Made by a program: the position numbers and the translations under genes. Of a stretch of DNA of 64,000 nucleotides, positions 1 to 10,368 are shown piece by piece. The notes beneath the pieces are model-generated. The model was not told where the DNA came from. It did not search any database and saw only the letters and a program-made list of their open reading frames with translations. The stretch is from Epiperipatus broadwayi (lineage: Eukaryota; Onychophora; Udeonychophora; Euonychophora; Peripatidae): NCBI GenBank assembly GCA_028023455.1, contig JAQFVV010012420.1:4032001-4096000 (forward strand). The letters are read 5' to 3'. Within the stretch, counting starts at the first letter, position 1; each line of letters starts with the position of its first letter.

Positions 1-1380
1 TGGGTTGGGGATATTCTGCAAAGATTGTTAAGAGCTTATTTGCGAGCTCTATATATAATAGATAAGAACTGAGTGAATATATTTGTTCTATTATTTGTGT
101 AAGATGAAGAAATTATTAATGGCTAATGCAGTTTAAATATAAGCTAGAGGAGTCCTGTGATATTTTGTTTTGCTAAATATTTTTTTCATAAACTTTTTAT
201 CTGGACAAACATGTTTGATTCATGAAAAAATTTAATTTTACATGTAAAGTTGATTCAGTTCTATTTAAATTTGTGTTAAATACTGAAAATGACTTGGGAA
301 AAACAATTTAAGCATACATGTTAAATTCTCTGTCCAGAAGCAATTACTAAACATCAAACAAAGGGACTTGAACCTCATTGACAGTCAAGTTGCTTTAGCT
401 TTGTGCCGGTCAAAATATGTTTATCCATCTAACATGAGCTGGAACTCCAAAATGTACTTCAAACCCAGTCAAGCCCAAGATTTAGGTCAGGGACCAGCCT
501 GGATTCAAACCCTCTCTCTAAGCCCCAGATCTAACACCTAATGAATAACATAATAGTGATGGCACATGAGAATTAATCTTAATCCGGCCGACTAGCAAAG
601 CTGAGCAAAACAATGAGACATTTATTAACTATGACTATATTAAAATATACATAAGCATGGCTGTAATATGTGGAAGTGGAGAAAAGAAGGAATTCGAACT
701 ACTCAAATAAGTTAGACAATAAAATATATTTTAATATACTGACAAATTATTTACATAATGACTTAATCATATACATTAGTGTGTGTGTGTGAATGAGCAA
801 GCAGTAGATGATTACATAGTGTCATTCACGCTATTATTTTTCATATGCTCTTTATTAGCTAAATAATATATATTACAAATAAACACACATCTTTGGTGGG
901 TCTAATATTAAGATGCCAATCAGTTATTAGAAAGAAGTTACATAAAATTGCTATCAACGCTTTGGATTACGGTTCTGAAACATGGTGACTAGCATTATTT
1001 CAGGGAGCGTTCTGGGATTCATTATACATATGATATAAACTATTTTCACGCCATTGAGGTCGTGAAAATAAACAAAATACATTTGAAAACATTTGCTATG
1101 ACAAAATATTTAATGAAAAATTATTTTAACAATCGTAAGATGAACGCTTTATTTTCCCCAAGGCATATAGATACTCCTAAATATAAATATGTTATGATGG
1201 TGAGATTGTTTGATAAGATTGAAATAACATTAGTAATTAATCTAGCTATTAATATTTGGCATTGATATATATTTTGAGCAGAGCGCATTTTAATATTAGA
1301 GCATTAAAACTGGGTCATGAAGCAAAAGAAATACTAATACAAATAAGTTTGCGGTGCTGACATAATAGCCTAAAATAAAA
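1..1380. other. AT-rich non-coding stretch
   Basis: No gene is supported here. Short open frames are AT-driven and lack recognisable motifs. Around 360-530 there are two minus-strand matches to a pol III B box (GGTTCAAGTCC near 365-380 and GGTTTGAATCC near 512-522) without well-placed A boxes. These may be decayed tRNA-derived SINE pieces. A short GT run lies near 780-790. Confidence 0.6.
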
Positions 1381-1439
1381 GGAAAAGTCGTGCTTCTGGA
1401 CGAAAAACTAAATCTCACCCCCTTTTTGGGTAGTGCTTA

Positions 1440-1560
1440 GAGAAAAGTGGATAGGCATGGCGTGGCCCAGACTTTCTGGTATAACCAACGCGAGAGGCTT
1501 TTTATCTACGAAGTATATATGCATAGCGTGTGCCAAACTTACGGGATCACCGCCAGAGGC
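1440..1560 (+). repeat. Diverged direct repeat in a GC-richer island
   Basis: Two segments of about 55-60 bp look like diverged copies of one another: the first near 1450-1505 (ATAGGCATGGCGTGGCCCAG), the second near 1515-1570 (ATATGCATAGCGTGTGCCAA). Each ends in a shared AGAGGC motif. The stretch is clearly less AT-rich than its surroundings and leads into the tRNA-like segment that follows. An open frame of 93 codons covers it, but its translation matches no family I recognise, and the repeat plus tRNA-like content argue for a non-coding SINE-type element. Confidence 0.35.
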
Positions 1561-1579
1561 ATTTGATACGGAAAAAATG

Positions 1580-1648
1580 TGGTTCCAGATAGCTCAACTA
1601 TCTATGGAACGAGAAGAAATCTATGGGTTCGAACTTGTCGTAACCCCC
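1580..1648 (+). ncRNA. tRNA-like pol III promoter (SINE head or tRNA relic)
   Basis: An A-box-like TAGCTCAACTA (1590-1600) is followed about 25 bases later by a B-box-like GGTTCGAACTT (1626-1636), close to the spacing found inside tRNA genes. GGTT near 1581 can pair with AACC near 1642 as a residual acceptor stem. The cloverleaf is not well formed (weak D and anticodon arms), so this is more likely a tRNA-derived SINE head or tRNA pseudogene than a working tRNA. Confidence 0.4.
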
Positions 1649-1719
1649 CAGATTAAGAAGCACATATATATAATCACGAAGATCGGCTATATGTCAGGAA
1701 CACAGTACGAATGATAAAT

Positions 1720-4508
1720 GTCACGAACGACATTGAAAAGTTTTACTGCTTTAAAAATAAATGACCCTTGTTTGAATACTATAATTTATATAAATAATAT
1801 GCTATGCCGCTATAATATATATATAAAGAAATTTAGATTTCATTTACTAAAATATACTTGAAGATTTTATTTAGCAAAAGAAACATTAAGATTTAGATTT
1901 CAAATTAATAAAATTTAAGAGTATGACAAATGAAATAAGATTAGCAGTTATATAGAAAACAAATTATATGTCACCCTTTCAGAATTTAATAAATAATTAT
2001 AAAATAAATGTTTCAGAACTTGAGTTCTGGATTTTCCCCGGTAGAAAATGCAGTGATAAACAAATATATTTTTATAATAAACCAACATAAAATGTTGATT
2101 TGTAAAAACAAACTGGCGAACATATTAATTTATAATGCATTATATATGTATATTTAAAGGGAACATTAATAACCTTTTCATGAAGGTTTAGTTTAAAAAA
2201 TGACAGAAAAGGTTTTTAGAAATTAAGCTCGCCAGGTTGTGAGATTGGCAATTTAATAATAATACGAGTATACATATAAAATCAAGTAATAAATAACTAT
2301 AAATAATTAACCGCATCAAAGTTAAAGAAAGTTAGAGCATATGAGAGAGAATTAAATTTATATAAATTATTTAAGAGCAAATTAGATGTTATTTATATAA
2401 AACAAAACATTAATTTAAAAGATAGAAAATTGAACAATATATTAGAATCTTGATAGCAGGATTTGAGATTAGTGAGGCTAGATTCATTTTCAAATAGTAG
2501 CATAAAAGTTACCTTGCGCAAATTTAATAAGTATTTTCAAAGTACGGCTCATGCATGGCAAATTGAGGATCCACATGAATTCTTCTTAGTGACAGCAAGT
2601 TTCTATTAGCATTTTTAAAGTTTTCCATCAGGCCTTTACTTCACTTGAGGGTAGCAGAATATTATGGCAGTGGAAAACGACCCACAAGGATCGGAAAAAG
2701 CTTTTACTAGATCATTTTTAGATTTCAAAACAGCATAGGGTCTAATAGCAATCACTTCTCTCAATAGTAGCTAATCTTCCCTGTGATTCAAAATTCAGTC
2801 ATTTTATACTTTTTCTTTTATCAGTTGTTTTTGAAGATGCAATTGTAAGATAACGTCCAAAAATAAATTCAAATCTATTTCCAGATTAGAAATAGATTTG
2901 ACAACATGTTTTATACAAAAGAAAATCCCCAATCTACTCAATCCCATTTATTTTAAGTAAAACTAATTAAAAAATACTCCCTTTAAATATTTTTGGACAA
3001 TTAACAACAGTCACATCTTCCATATTGGATTTTATAAAAAAAAAATATACAGTTTAATAGAAAAACAAGCAATTTAAAAAGAAAAAGCCAAAAATGACAT
3101 AATAAATATTTAAAAACATCAATATTTTGTTAGTAAGTTTTGCTCCTATATATATATTTGAACCGCATCTATAATACTTTAATAAAAAAAGAACTAATAA
3201 TTAATAAAAAGAATTAATAATAATTTTAAAACATGTTATTGAAACATTAAATTTTATAATTTAGGCGCATCTCAAATATATACATGACAAAAGGAGCGGG
3301 ATGGGAAATAGGGATTTAAACATAGGTTAGTAGGTAGAAACATGAAGCACAATCTTAAGCTAAGATTGACTGCTTCAACTTGCTGCCTCTTAATATATTA
3401 TTCCAGCCTTGTAATTTTCAGCTGCATGATAAACTTAATGACCTTTTATTAATATAAAATTTATTGATTTTTTTTTTTAAAAAAAGTGAGAAATTATTTC
3501 TTAAATAATTACATGAAATATCATTTATCTTTGATTTTTGACTGTTGCAGATGGTTTTAATACCCCAGAATCAAATTGCTTTTGGCCATTAATTTTATTT
3601 ACATGTTTTCAATCATTTTGGAGCATTTAAATTAAATCTTGCTTTTGATCTTGGGCAATAAAAGCAACCACAAAAAGAGTAAATTTCACTCCAGAGTCAT
3701 TTTATTAAGCTGATTAATTAATTAATATTACATGTTAGCTCCAAACATTTAATCAGATTAGTTTCATGCTATTGGCTTTCATTATTAGTAAGTATTGTTT
3801 TCATACTCAGCAAATCATATTTGATTCTTATAATTGAGAAATTGGCCTTGAAATCTAGTTTTGAATCTGAATCAACTTGCTTATCTTGCTATATAAACTT
3901 GATGTGAAGTCAGTTGCAGGCAATCATTTAGCAAAGCGTCACATTATATCTAGAGCCTACATAGAATTTCTATTTGACAATGGAATTTATTTTTATATTT
4001 CTAAGTGCAAAAATAGTGTTCCTCATTGCCATTCTAGGAATGTGGTAATTTTTTTAAAAATTTATTTAAAAATCATTTGATATCCTTTGATTACTAATGC
4101 TTGCAGAAATTACTTTTAATAATAATGAAATCATATCATTATAAAAGTGAATAATCACTTATTAAAGAATAATTAGATTGAATACTATCAAGTGGTGATA
4201 AGAGAGAATGGATAAATACTTAAATGTTTGTTTTGTATGAATTATTCTTTTAATGTCAAAGATTTCTGCAGTTTATGATTGAACTCATTAAAATACTGGG
4301 TTATACAGACTAATAAGAATAAATGATATCTTTATTAATATCAAGAGCTAAAGGAATATTAAATGATATAGAAAAGCCATGGGTTTTAAAATTCATTTAC
4401 AGAGAATAAAGATCATTCCTCGTTAAATAATGGTCAATAGAAGCTCATTAAAATCTAAATGGAGTATTTAGAAAAGACATTGAAGATATGTAACTTGTTC
4501 CTCCAAAT
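1720..4508. other. AT-rich non-coding stretch
   Basis: No gene or mobile element is recognised. The one clear structure is a small perfect hairpin at 2870-2900. Near 3300-3400 a GC-richer patch could be an old SINE, but its boxes are too degraded to call. Confidence 0.5.
2870..2900. repeat. Perfect 12-bp hairpin
   Basis: CAAATCTATTTC (2870-2881) is followed by a 7-base loop and its exact reverse complement GAAATAGATTTG (2889-2900). It is an isolated inverted repeat with no adjoining gene, so I assign no function. Confidence 0.6.
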
Positions 4509-4927
4509 CAATGATTCTCAACCTGGGGTGTGCAAAAAAAAAAGAATTAGTGGAAGAGAGACATACACACGCACAATAAAAACTATATAATCTGATTTTT
4601 TTAGTTGCCATTGTAAATATATATGCACTGTATTTATTCCTTTGTTTTTTAACTATATTCTTGGGTTATTTATATTTACAACATAAGTTTGAAGAGTCAG
4701 TGATTATATTAATTACAAACAATTTCCTAATTTAAAAGGTTCAATTTATGAAAACTGGTTGCCATGGGATATGCAAAAAAGAATTGTTGGAAAAGAGACA
4801 CATAAAAACTGTAATTATGACTTTTTATTTGAGTAGTACTTTTTTTTCAGTATTGAATGTAAATATATGTGCATTTTATTTCATTGTTTTGTTAGCTACC
4901 TTCTTAGGTTATTTACATTTACAACAT

Positions 4928-5167
4928 TAAAAACAGACAAAACTCTCCATACAGTAGTGCCAACCAGAGTAATCAATGGATGTCAGAAGGCTTCTGCATA
5001 AAATCCCCATCTAGTGCCTACTCATCCAATATCCCCAGACTAGTTTCTGGCTTGTGGCCTTCGTCAGTGAGGAGCTTTGGATCTGAAAGCACAAGCCTTC
5101 TGGCATCCATTGATTACTCTGGTTGGCACTGAGTGGTACTACTGTATGGAGAGTTTTGCCTGTTTTA
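4928..5167. mobile_element. 240-bp inverted-repeat element carrying a hammerhead ribozyme
   Basis: Inverted repeats of about 65 bp bound the element: AAACAGACAAAACTCTCC on the left, and on the right the reverse complement of AAACAGGCAAAACTCTCC. The arms continue with CATACAGTAGT, GCCAACCAGAGTAATC and AATGGATG(T/C)CAGAAGG. The right arm has about ten extra bases (GTACCACTCA on the minus strand). The middle of about 110 bp holds a minus-strand hammerhead core (5032-5073). The element interrupts the second internal copy of the surrounding MITE, so it inserted later. No ORF is present. Confidence 0.75.
5032..5073 (-). ncRNA. Type I hammerhead ribozyme (minimal stem III)
   Basis: Read on the minus strand: stem I strand TCCTCA (5073-5068), CTGACGA core (5067-5061), stem II GGC-loop-GCC (within 5060-5048), GAAA (5047-5044), a two- to three-pair stem III around CTAG, then cleavage triplet GTC ending at 5038, and stem I return strand TGGGGA (5037-5032). 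Stem I forms 6 pairs including one G-U. All invariant core positions match the hammerhead consensus, except that the pair normally G10.1-C11.1 is A/A here. Predicted cleavage lies between 5038 and 5037. Confidence 0.75.
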
Positions 5168-5359
5168 ATAACAGTTATGTGCCAGCATAAGGAATAGTGA
5201 TCATATAATGTTTAGTGGTTTAACATTTACAACATATAAGTTGGATGTTTCAATGATTATATTAATTACAATTTTCCTAATATAAAAGATACAATTTATA
5301 AAATGGGTTGCCATGGAATTAATAAATTTAAAAAAAGGTTGGGCAGCATTGTTCTAAAT

Positions 5360-6350
5360 TGGTTTTTTAAATTGGGCAATATCTGGGAGAGAGTGCTATT
5401 GATGACATTGAATAAAAATGAGATAATTGACGCACACAAAAAAAAAAAGTTTAAAAATCATTTATACATTTTTATCTATTGTCTAACATAAATTGTGATT
5501 ATTTTCCAAATAAATACACAAATTATATGTTATAACCGATCAGTAATCAATTCTGCTAACAGATCTTAATAAGCAAGAGTTTGTTTATGAGCTTGTCATG
5601 CATTATTGTGAATTTCAGCATTTACCAGCAGGGCTATAATAATTTATTTCCAATATATTATAAATATATATATACATATGAAATCTAATTTAAATTATAT
5701 CTGAATTTTGAGACAAGTATTAACAATAGTGGAAAAGTTTTAATACATATTTGATATTTTTGATCTTTATAGATTACTTGCAGATTGTATTATAGTTGTC
5801 ACTAAAACAAAAATTTACCTGTATTTTATATTTTCTTACATATCTATACATTTCTACGTCTTCTAATGTTTATTAATAAATCATAGATTTGTGTGGGTGC
5901 AATACTATTCAAAGTGTATAGTCAATATATTTGTCACTTATTTCAATACTAACAAAAATAGGATTGAAATTTTAAAAAAATATTAACCATTTTAACATAT
6001 ATATTAAATCCTCTAAGCTAAATTAATAAATGAATCATATTAATATGAAAAAATTATTTAAAAAAGAGCAAATTAAAACTATTAACTGATATTTAATTGC
6101 ATATTGATATATTTTTTAAAAAATAAATTTAATGTTTGACAATTTAATATCAAATACATCTAATGCTGAACAAAAAACTCAGTATATTAGTTTAATTAGT
6201 ATTTTAATTTGTCTTATGTAAATGCCACTGTATATCTGATGTCAATATTCTAATAACAAACTTTCAAAAAATGTTGATTTCAGCAAGAGAAATTGTATTT
6301 TTTCAGTTAAATAAATTGAGTACTTGTGAGTTTTCAGGTAAACCTAGATG
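5360..6350. other. AT-rich non-coding stretch
   Basis: Nothing recognisable beyond A/T runs and short AT repeats. Confidence 0.5.
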
Positions 6351-7950
6351 GCAGCTTGTATTTTAGATAAAGATGGCTACTCTTATTTTTGATAAATATA
6401 CAAAATTAATGTTAAATTTTTAAAAAAAGGAATAAAATTAATGTTGAAATAAAATATGAAATGGAATAAATTTCATTAATAAACTTCATTTCAATTTCTT
6501 ATTCCCCCCAAAAACGTGAAGGGCCTACAACCTCCCGAAGCTGTGTTTGATAAATTAAAAAAAAAAAAAGTAATGAATTCTGGTCATAATATAATTGTCA
6601 ATCTTTATTTCATTTTTTTTTTATTTACTTCCTGAAGGTGTGTTAGTTATGTTTGCAAAAAATGAGTGAAGGGCTTACAATCTCCTGAAGATACGTTAGT
6701 TACATTTACAAAAAGTGAACGAAAAAAATGATGTAAATACAATATTGACAGTTTATTCATGTCGGCAGCATGCAATTCCACAAAAATTTCTGCTTGCTTA
6801 GCAGAATCCCATTTTTGTTGAATGGTTCCCTGGTGTTTTTTATTTAGCCAGTTTCTCCCCCAAGTCTCAATGCTTTGCATAATGCTTCCAAAATCATTAC
6901 AGATGTTCCAAGGTCCTGCAATCTCCCAAATATCTTATTAAATTTAAAAATAAGTAATAACTTGCAATTCTCCCTTGTTGAGTTTTGCACTTGATAAAAA
7001 ATTTTTTGTTGATTTCAACCATTTTGTTAGGCTCTCCAATTTTGCATGACAGTCGAGATAAAAGGCTAGATATGCAGACCTTTTCAGATAATTGTTCCAA
7101 TTTATGATGGTGAGATTGCACAAATCCAGTGTTGACCTTTTTCCCATTACACCTGGAAGTAAATAAATTGGAGCCGAATCAAAAGTGGAATTTTAGAGCC
7201 CTCAAACCATATTCTTTACAAAGAAATTTTCTGTTCAAACAAAATTTCACATTGTATCGCTATAAAGTTTTATATAGAGACCATTAATGCACACTTTTCT
7301 GGAGAACAGGATCCTATATCTTTGGAAATACTCCATTGCATTACATTCTGTGACTGGAACATCCTAAATTTTGATCATTATCACAATTTACAAAAAACTG
7401 GCCAAAATGAAATGCACTTCCATGTTGTAATATAAGTAAAAAGAAAAAAATTGAAATAAATAATGAAATTTATCAGAATTTTTTTTTTTTAATTTAATAA
7501 TTAATATCTTTGGAATATTGTAGGTCCTCAAAACATGTAGAGCAATTTTGGAAGCATTGTGCAAAACTTTGGGGGCTGGCCAAATGATGAAATAAAAAAC
7601 ACCAGGGAATAGCATGACAACTGGACTCTTATTTAATAGAATTTGTGCCAACAACATGAATAAACTGTAAATATTGTTTGTACATTGGGGGGGGGGGGGT
7701 CATTTTTTGTAAAGTTAACTAACATTTTTGGGAAGGGAAAAAAAATTGAAGATTGTCAATTAAATTTATGGGAATTTTTTTTTTTTTAATTTAACAAATA
7801 CACTTTCGGGAGATTGTAGGCCATCTATTTTGTAAATGTTTTTGGGGGAAGTAAAAAAAAATTGAAATAAATATTGATGATGAAATTTATCAGAATTTAT
7901 TCCTTTTTTTAAAAAAATTTAACATTTTGTATATCAAAAATACAAGCTGC
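6351..7950. mobile_element. Long inverted-repeat (foldback-like) element
   Basis: The left end GCAGCTTGTATTTTAGATA (6351-6369) is matched by the reverse complement of the right end ATATCAAAAATACAAGCTGC (7931-7950). Homology continues inward for several hundred bases: runs of TTAAATTTTT, AAAAAAGGAATAAA, TTTCAATTT with CCCCCAAAAA, then a GGCCTACAA-CTCCCGAA motif that recurs in both arms (near 6522-6540 and, inverted, near 7813-7825; related copies near 6665-6690 and 7515-7530). Arms are imperfect and interrupted by homopolymer runs, including 13 G at 7687-7699. No protein-coding capacity is evident; short minus-strand frames around 6647-7147 are not conserved-looking. Confidence 0.7.
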
Positions 7951-8147
7951 TTGATAATTTTAGATCCCTGTCATGATAAACAATTTTATATTTTTTAAGA
8001 TATAAAAATATAGTCAAAATAAGAGTCATAGATCACATGACCCTATCTCTTAAGCTTGTAAGTTATAAACAGTGAGGATTGCCAATTCCTCTACAAGCTT
8101 TATGATAAATGCTTAGCTAGAGCCAGCACTTAAAATATCTGTCAGGA

Positions 8148-8190
8148 ACCCCTGACCATGGTTTCGTGCTTTGGCACTCCTCAGAGAGGT
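8148..8190 (-). ncRNA. Type I hammerhead ribozyme, intact copy of array 1
   Basis: Minus strand order: stem I ACCTCT (8190-8185), core CTGAGGA (8184-8178), stem II GTGC-CAAA-GCAC (8177-8166, four perfect pairs with G10.1-C11.1), GAAA (8165-8162), stem III ACC-AT-GGT (three pairs), C17 at 8154, stem I return AGGGGT (8153-8148). Stem I has six pairs, one of them G-U. Every catalytic core position matches the hammerhead consensus (CUGANGA, GAAA, U16.1-H17). Predicted cleavage is between 8154 and 8153. The tiny stem III is typical of retrozyme and PLE hammerheads, which are known to work better as dimers. Confidence 0.88.
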
Positions 8191-8557
8191 GTAGCTTCAG
8201 ACGTGATCTAAAAATACCAACCCAAAGCTAAGTACTTAGCTAAAAGTTATTTGTTGAGTGGAAAATCTGAAATTTTCAGACATCTACATGTCTTCAAACC
8301 CAGCTATCCAACTCAAATAGCTATATGGGGCTGATAGATCTTCAGCCATACCATATATTAGTAGTCATAGCAATATAAAATTGCATAAGACTTTTGGCAG
8401 ACTATAAATAGTCAAAATAAGAGTCAGATCAATTCATAGATCACATGATCCTATCTCTTAAGCTTGTAAGTTATAAACAGTGAGGATTGCCAATTCCTCT
8501 ACAAGCTTTATGATAAATGCTTAGCCAGAGCCAGCACTTAAAATATCTCTGTCAGGA

Positions 8558-8600
8558 ATCCCTGTCCATGGTTTCATGCTTTGGCACTCCTCAGAGGGGT
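8558..8600 (-). ncRNA. Decayed hammerhead, array 1 copy 2
   Basis: CTGAGGA, stem II and GAAA are retained, but the base at U16.1 is now A (GGAC instead of GGTC before the cleavage site) and one stem I pair is lost. Cleavage is not expected. Confidence 0.7.
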
Positions 8601-8973
8601 GTCAGGGTTGGTTCAGACACTAGATCTAAAAATACCAACCCAAAGCTAAGCACTTAGCTAAAAGTTATCTGTTGAGTGGAAAATCTGAAATTTTCAGACA
8701 TCTACATGTCTTCAAACCCAGCTATCCAACTCAAATAGCTATATGGGGCTGATAGATCTTCAGCCATACCATATATATAGTAGTCATAGCAATATAAAAT
8801 TGCATAAGACTTTTGGCAGAGACTATAAATAGTCAAAATAAGTCATGGATCAATTCATAGATCACATGACCCTATCTCTTAAGCTTGTAAGTTATTAACT
8901 GAGGATTGCCAATTCCTCTACAAGCTTTATGATAAATACTTAGCCAGAGCCAGCACTTAAAATATCTGTCAGG

Positions 8974-9007
8974 AACCCATTCCCACTTTGGCACTCCTCA
9001 GAGAGGT
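8974..9007 (-). ncRNA. Truncated hammerhead, array 1 copy 3
   Basis: Stem I strand, CTGAGGA and the start of stem II remain, but a deletion has removed GAAA, stem III and the cleavage triplet. Confidence 0.65.
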
Positions 9008-9384
9008 GTCAGGGTAGGTTCAGACACTAGATCTAAAATACCAACCCAAAGCTAAGCACTTAGCTAAAAGTTATCTGTTGATTGGAAAATCTGAAATTTT
9101 CAGACATCTACGTCTTCAAACCCAGCTATCTAACTCAAATAGCTATATGGGGCTGATAGATCTTCAGCCATACCATATATTAGTAGTCATAGCAATATAA
9201 AATTGCATAAGACTTTTGGCAGAGACTATAAATAGTCAAAATAAGAGTCATAGATCACATGACCCTATCTCTTAAGCTTGTAAGTTATAAACAGTGAGGA
9301 TTGCCAATTCCTCTACAAGCTTTATGATAAATGCTTAGCCAGGATCCAGCACTTAAAATATCTCTGTCAAGAACCCCTCCCCAA

Positions 9385-9426
9385 ATCCCTGACCATGGTT
9401 TTGTGCTTTGGCACTCCTGATTAGGT
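9385..9426 (-). ncRNA. Decayed hammerhead, array 1 copy 4
   Basis: Stem III and the cleavage triplet persist, but G12 of GAAA has become A and the CUGANGA box reads ATCAGGA. Inactive by consensus. Confidence 0.65.
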
Positions 9427-9814
9427 GTCAGGGTAGGTTCAGACACTAGATCTAAAAATACCAACCCAAAGCTAAGCACTTCGCTAAAAATTATCTGTTG
9501 AGTGGAAAATCTGAAAGTTTCAGACATCTTCATGTCTTCAAACCCAGCTATCCAACTCAAATAGCTATATGGGGCTGATAGATCTTCAGCCATACCATAT
9601 ATTAGTAGTCAAAGCAATATAAAATTGCATAAGACTTAGCAGAGACTATAAATAGTCAAAATAAGAGTCGTAGATCAATTCATAGATCACATGACCCTAT
9701 CTCTTAAGCTTTTAAGTTATAAACAGTGAGGATTGCCAATTCCTCTACAAGCTTTATGATAAATGCTTAGCCAGAGCCAGCACTTAAAATATCTCTGTCA
9801 GGAACCCTCTTCAA

Positions 9815-9852
9815 ACCTCTGACCATGGTTTTGTGCTTTGGCACTCAGAGGT
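9815..9852 (-). ncRNA. Decayed hammerhead at the orientation switch, array 1 copy 5
   Basis: A short deletion within CTGAGGA and stem I, plus G12 changed to A. It lies immediately beside the point (about 9858) where the array changes orientation. Confidence 0.6.
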
Positions 9853-9909
9853 GTCAGTACTTAGCTTTGGGTTGGTATTTTTAGATCTAGTGTCTGAACC
9901 TACCCTGAC

Positions 9910-9953
9910 ACCTCTCTGAGGAGTGCCAAAGCACGAAACCATGGGGAGGGGTT
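9910..9953 (+). ncRNA. Decayed hammerhead, array 1 inverted copy 6
   Basis: ACCTCT, CTGAGGA, stem II and GAAA (9910-9938) are perfect, but the U16.1-C17 dinucleotide is replaced by GG, so the cleavage triplet is lost. Confidence 0.7.
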
Positions 9954-10325
9954 CCTGACAAAGATATTTTAAGTGCTGGCTCTGGCTAAGCATTTATCAT
10001 AAAGCTTGTAGAGGAATTGGCAATCCTCACTGTTTATAACTTACAAGCTTAAGAGATAGGGTCATGTGATCTATGAATTGATCTGACTCTTATTTTGACT
10101 ATATTCTCTACCAAAAGTCTTATGCAATTTTATATTGCTATGACTACTAATATATGGTATGGCTGAAGATCTATCAGCCCCATATAGCTATTTGAGTTGG
10201 ATAGCTGGGTTTGAAGACATGTAGATGTCTGAAAATTTCAGATTTTCCACTCAACAGATAACTTTTAGCTAAGTGCTTGACTTTGGGTTGGTATTTTTAG
10301 ATCAAGTGTCTGAACCTACCCTGAC

Positions 10326-10368
10326 ACCTCTCTGAGGAGTGCCAAAGCACAAAACCATGGTCAGGGGT
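10326..10368 (+). ncRNA. Near-intact hammerhead, array 1 inverted copy 7
   Basis: All stems, CTGAGGA and the GTC triplet (C17 at 10362) are present. The only core change is G12 to A (AAAA instead of GAAA), which would be expected to abolish cleavage. Confidence 0.75.

Larger units (their letters stand above)
4509..5351. mobile_element. hAT-like non-autonomous element (MITE)
   Basis: The left end reads CAATGATTCTCAACCTGGGG and the right end, read on the minus strand, begins CAATGCTGCCCAACCT. Both fit the hAT-type terminal inverted repeat CA(N)TG-TTCTCAACCT. Flanking octamers CTCCAAAT (4501-4508) and TTCTAAAT (5352-5359) agree at 6 of 8 positions, as expected for an old 8-bp hAT target duplication. 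There is no transposase. The interior contains two diverged copies of a segment of about 240 bp, each beginning near a TGCAAAAAA-GAATT motif, and the second copy is interrupted by the hammerhead foldback at 4928-5167. Confidence 0.6.

Noticed and set aside
360-525. tRNA genes on the minus strand from B-box matches
   Set aside because: A boxes are missing or misplaced and no cloverleaf closes; at most SINE debris.
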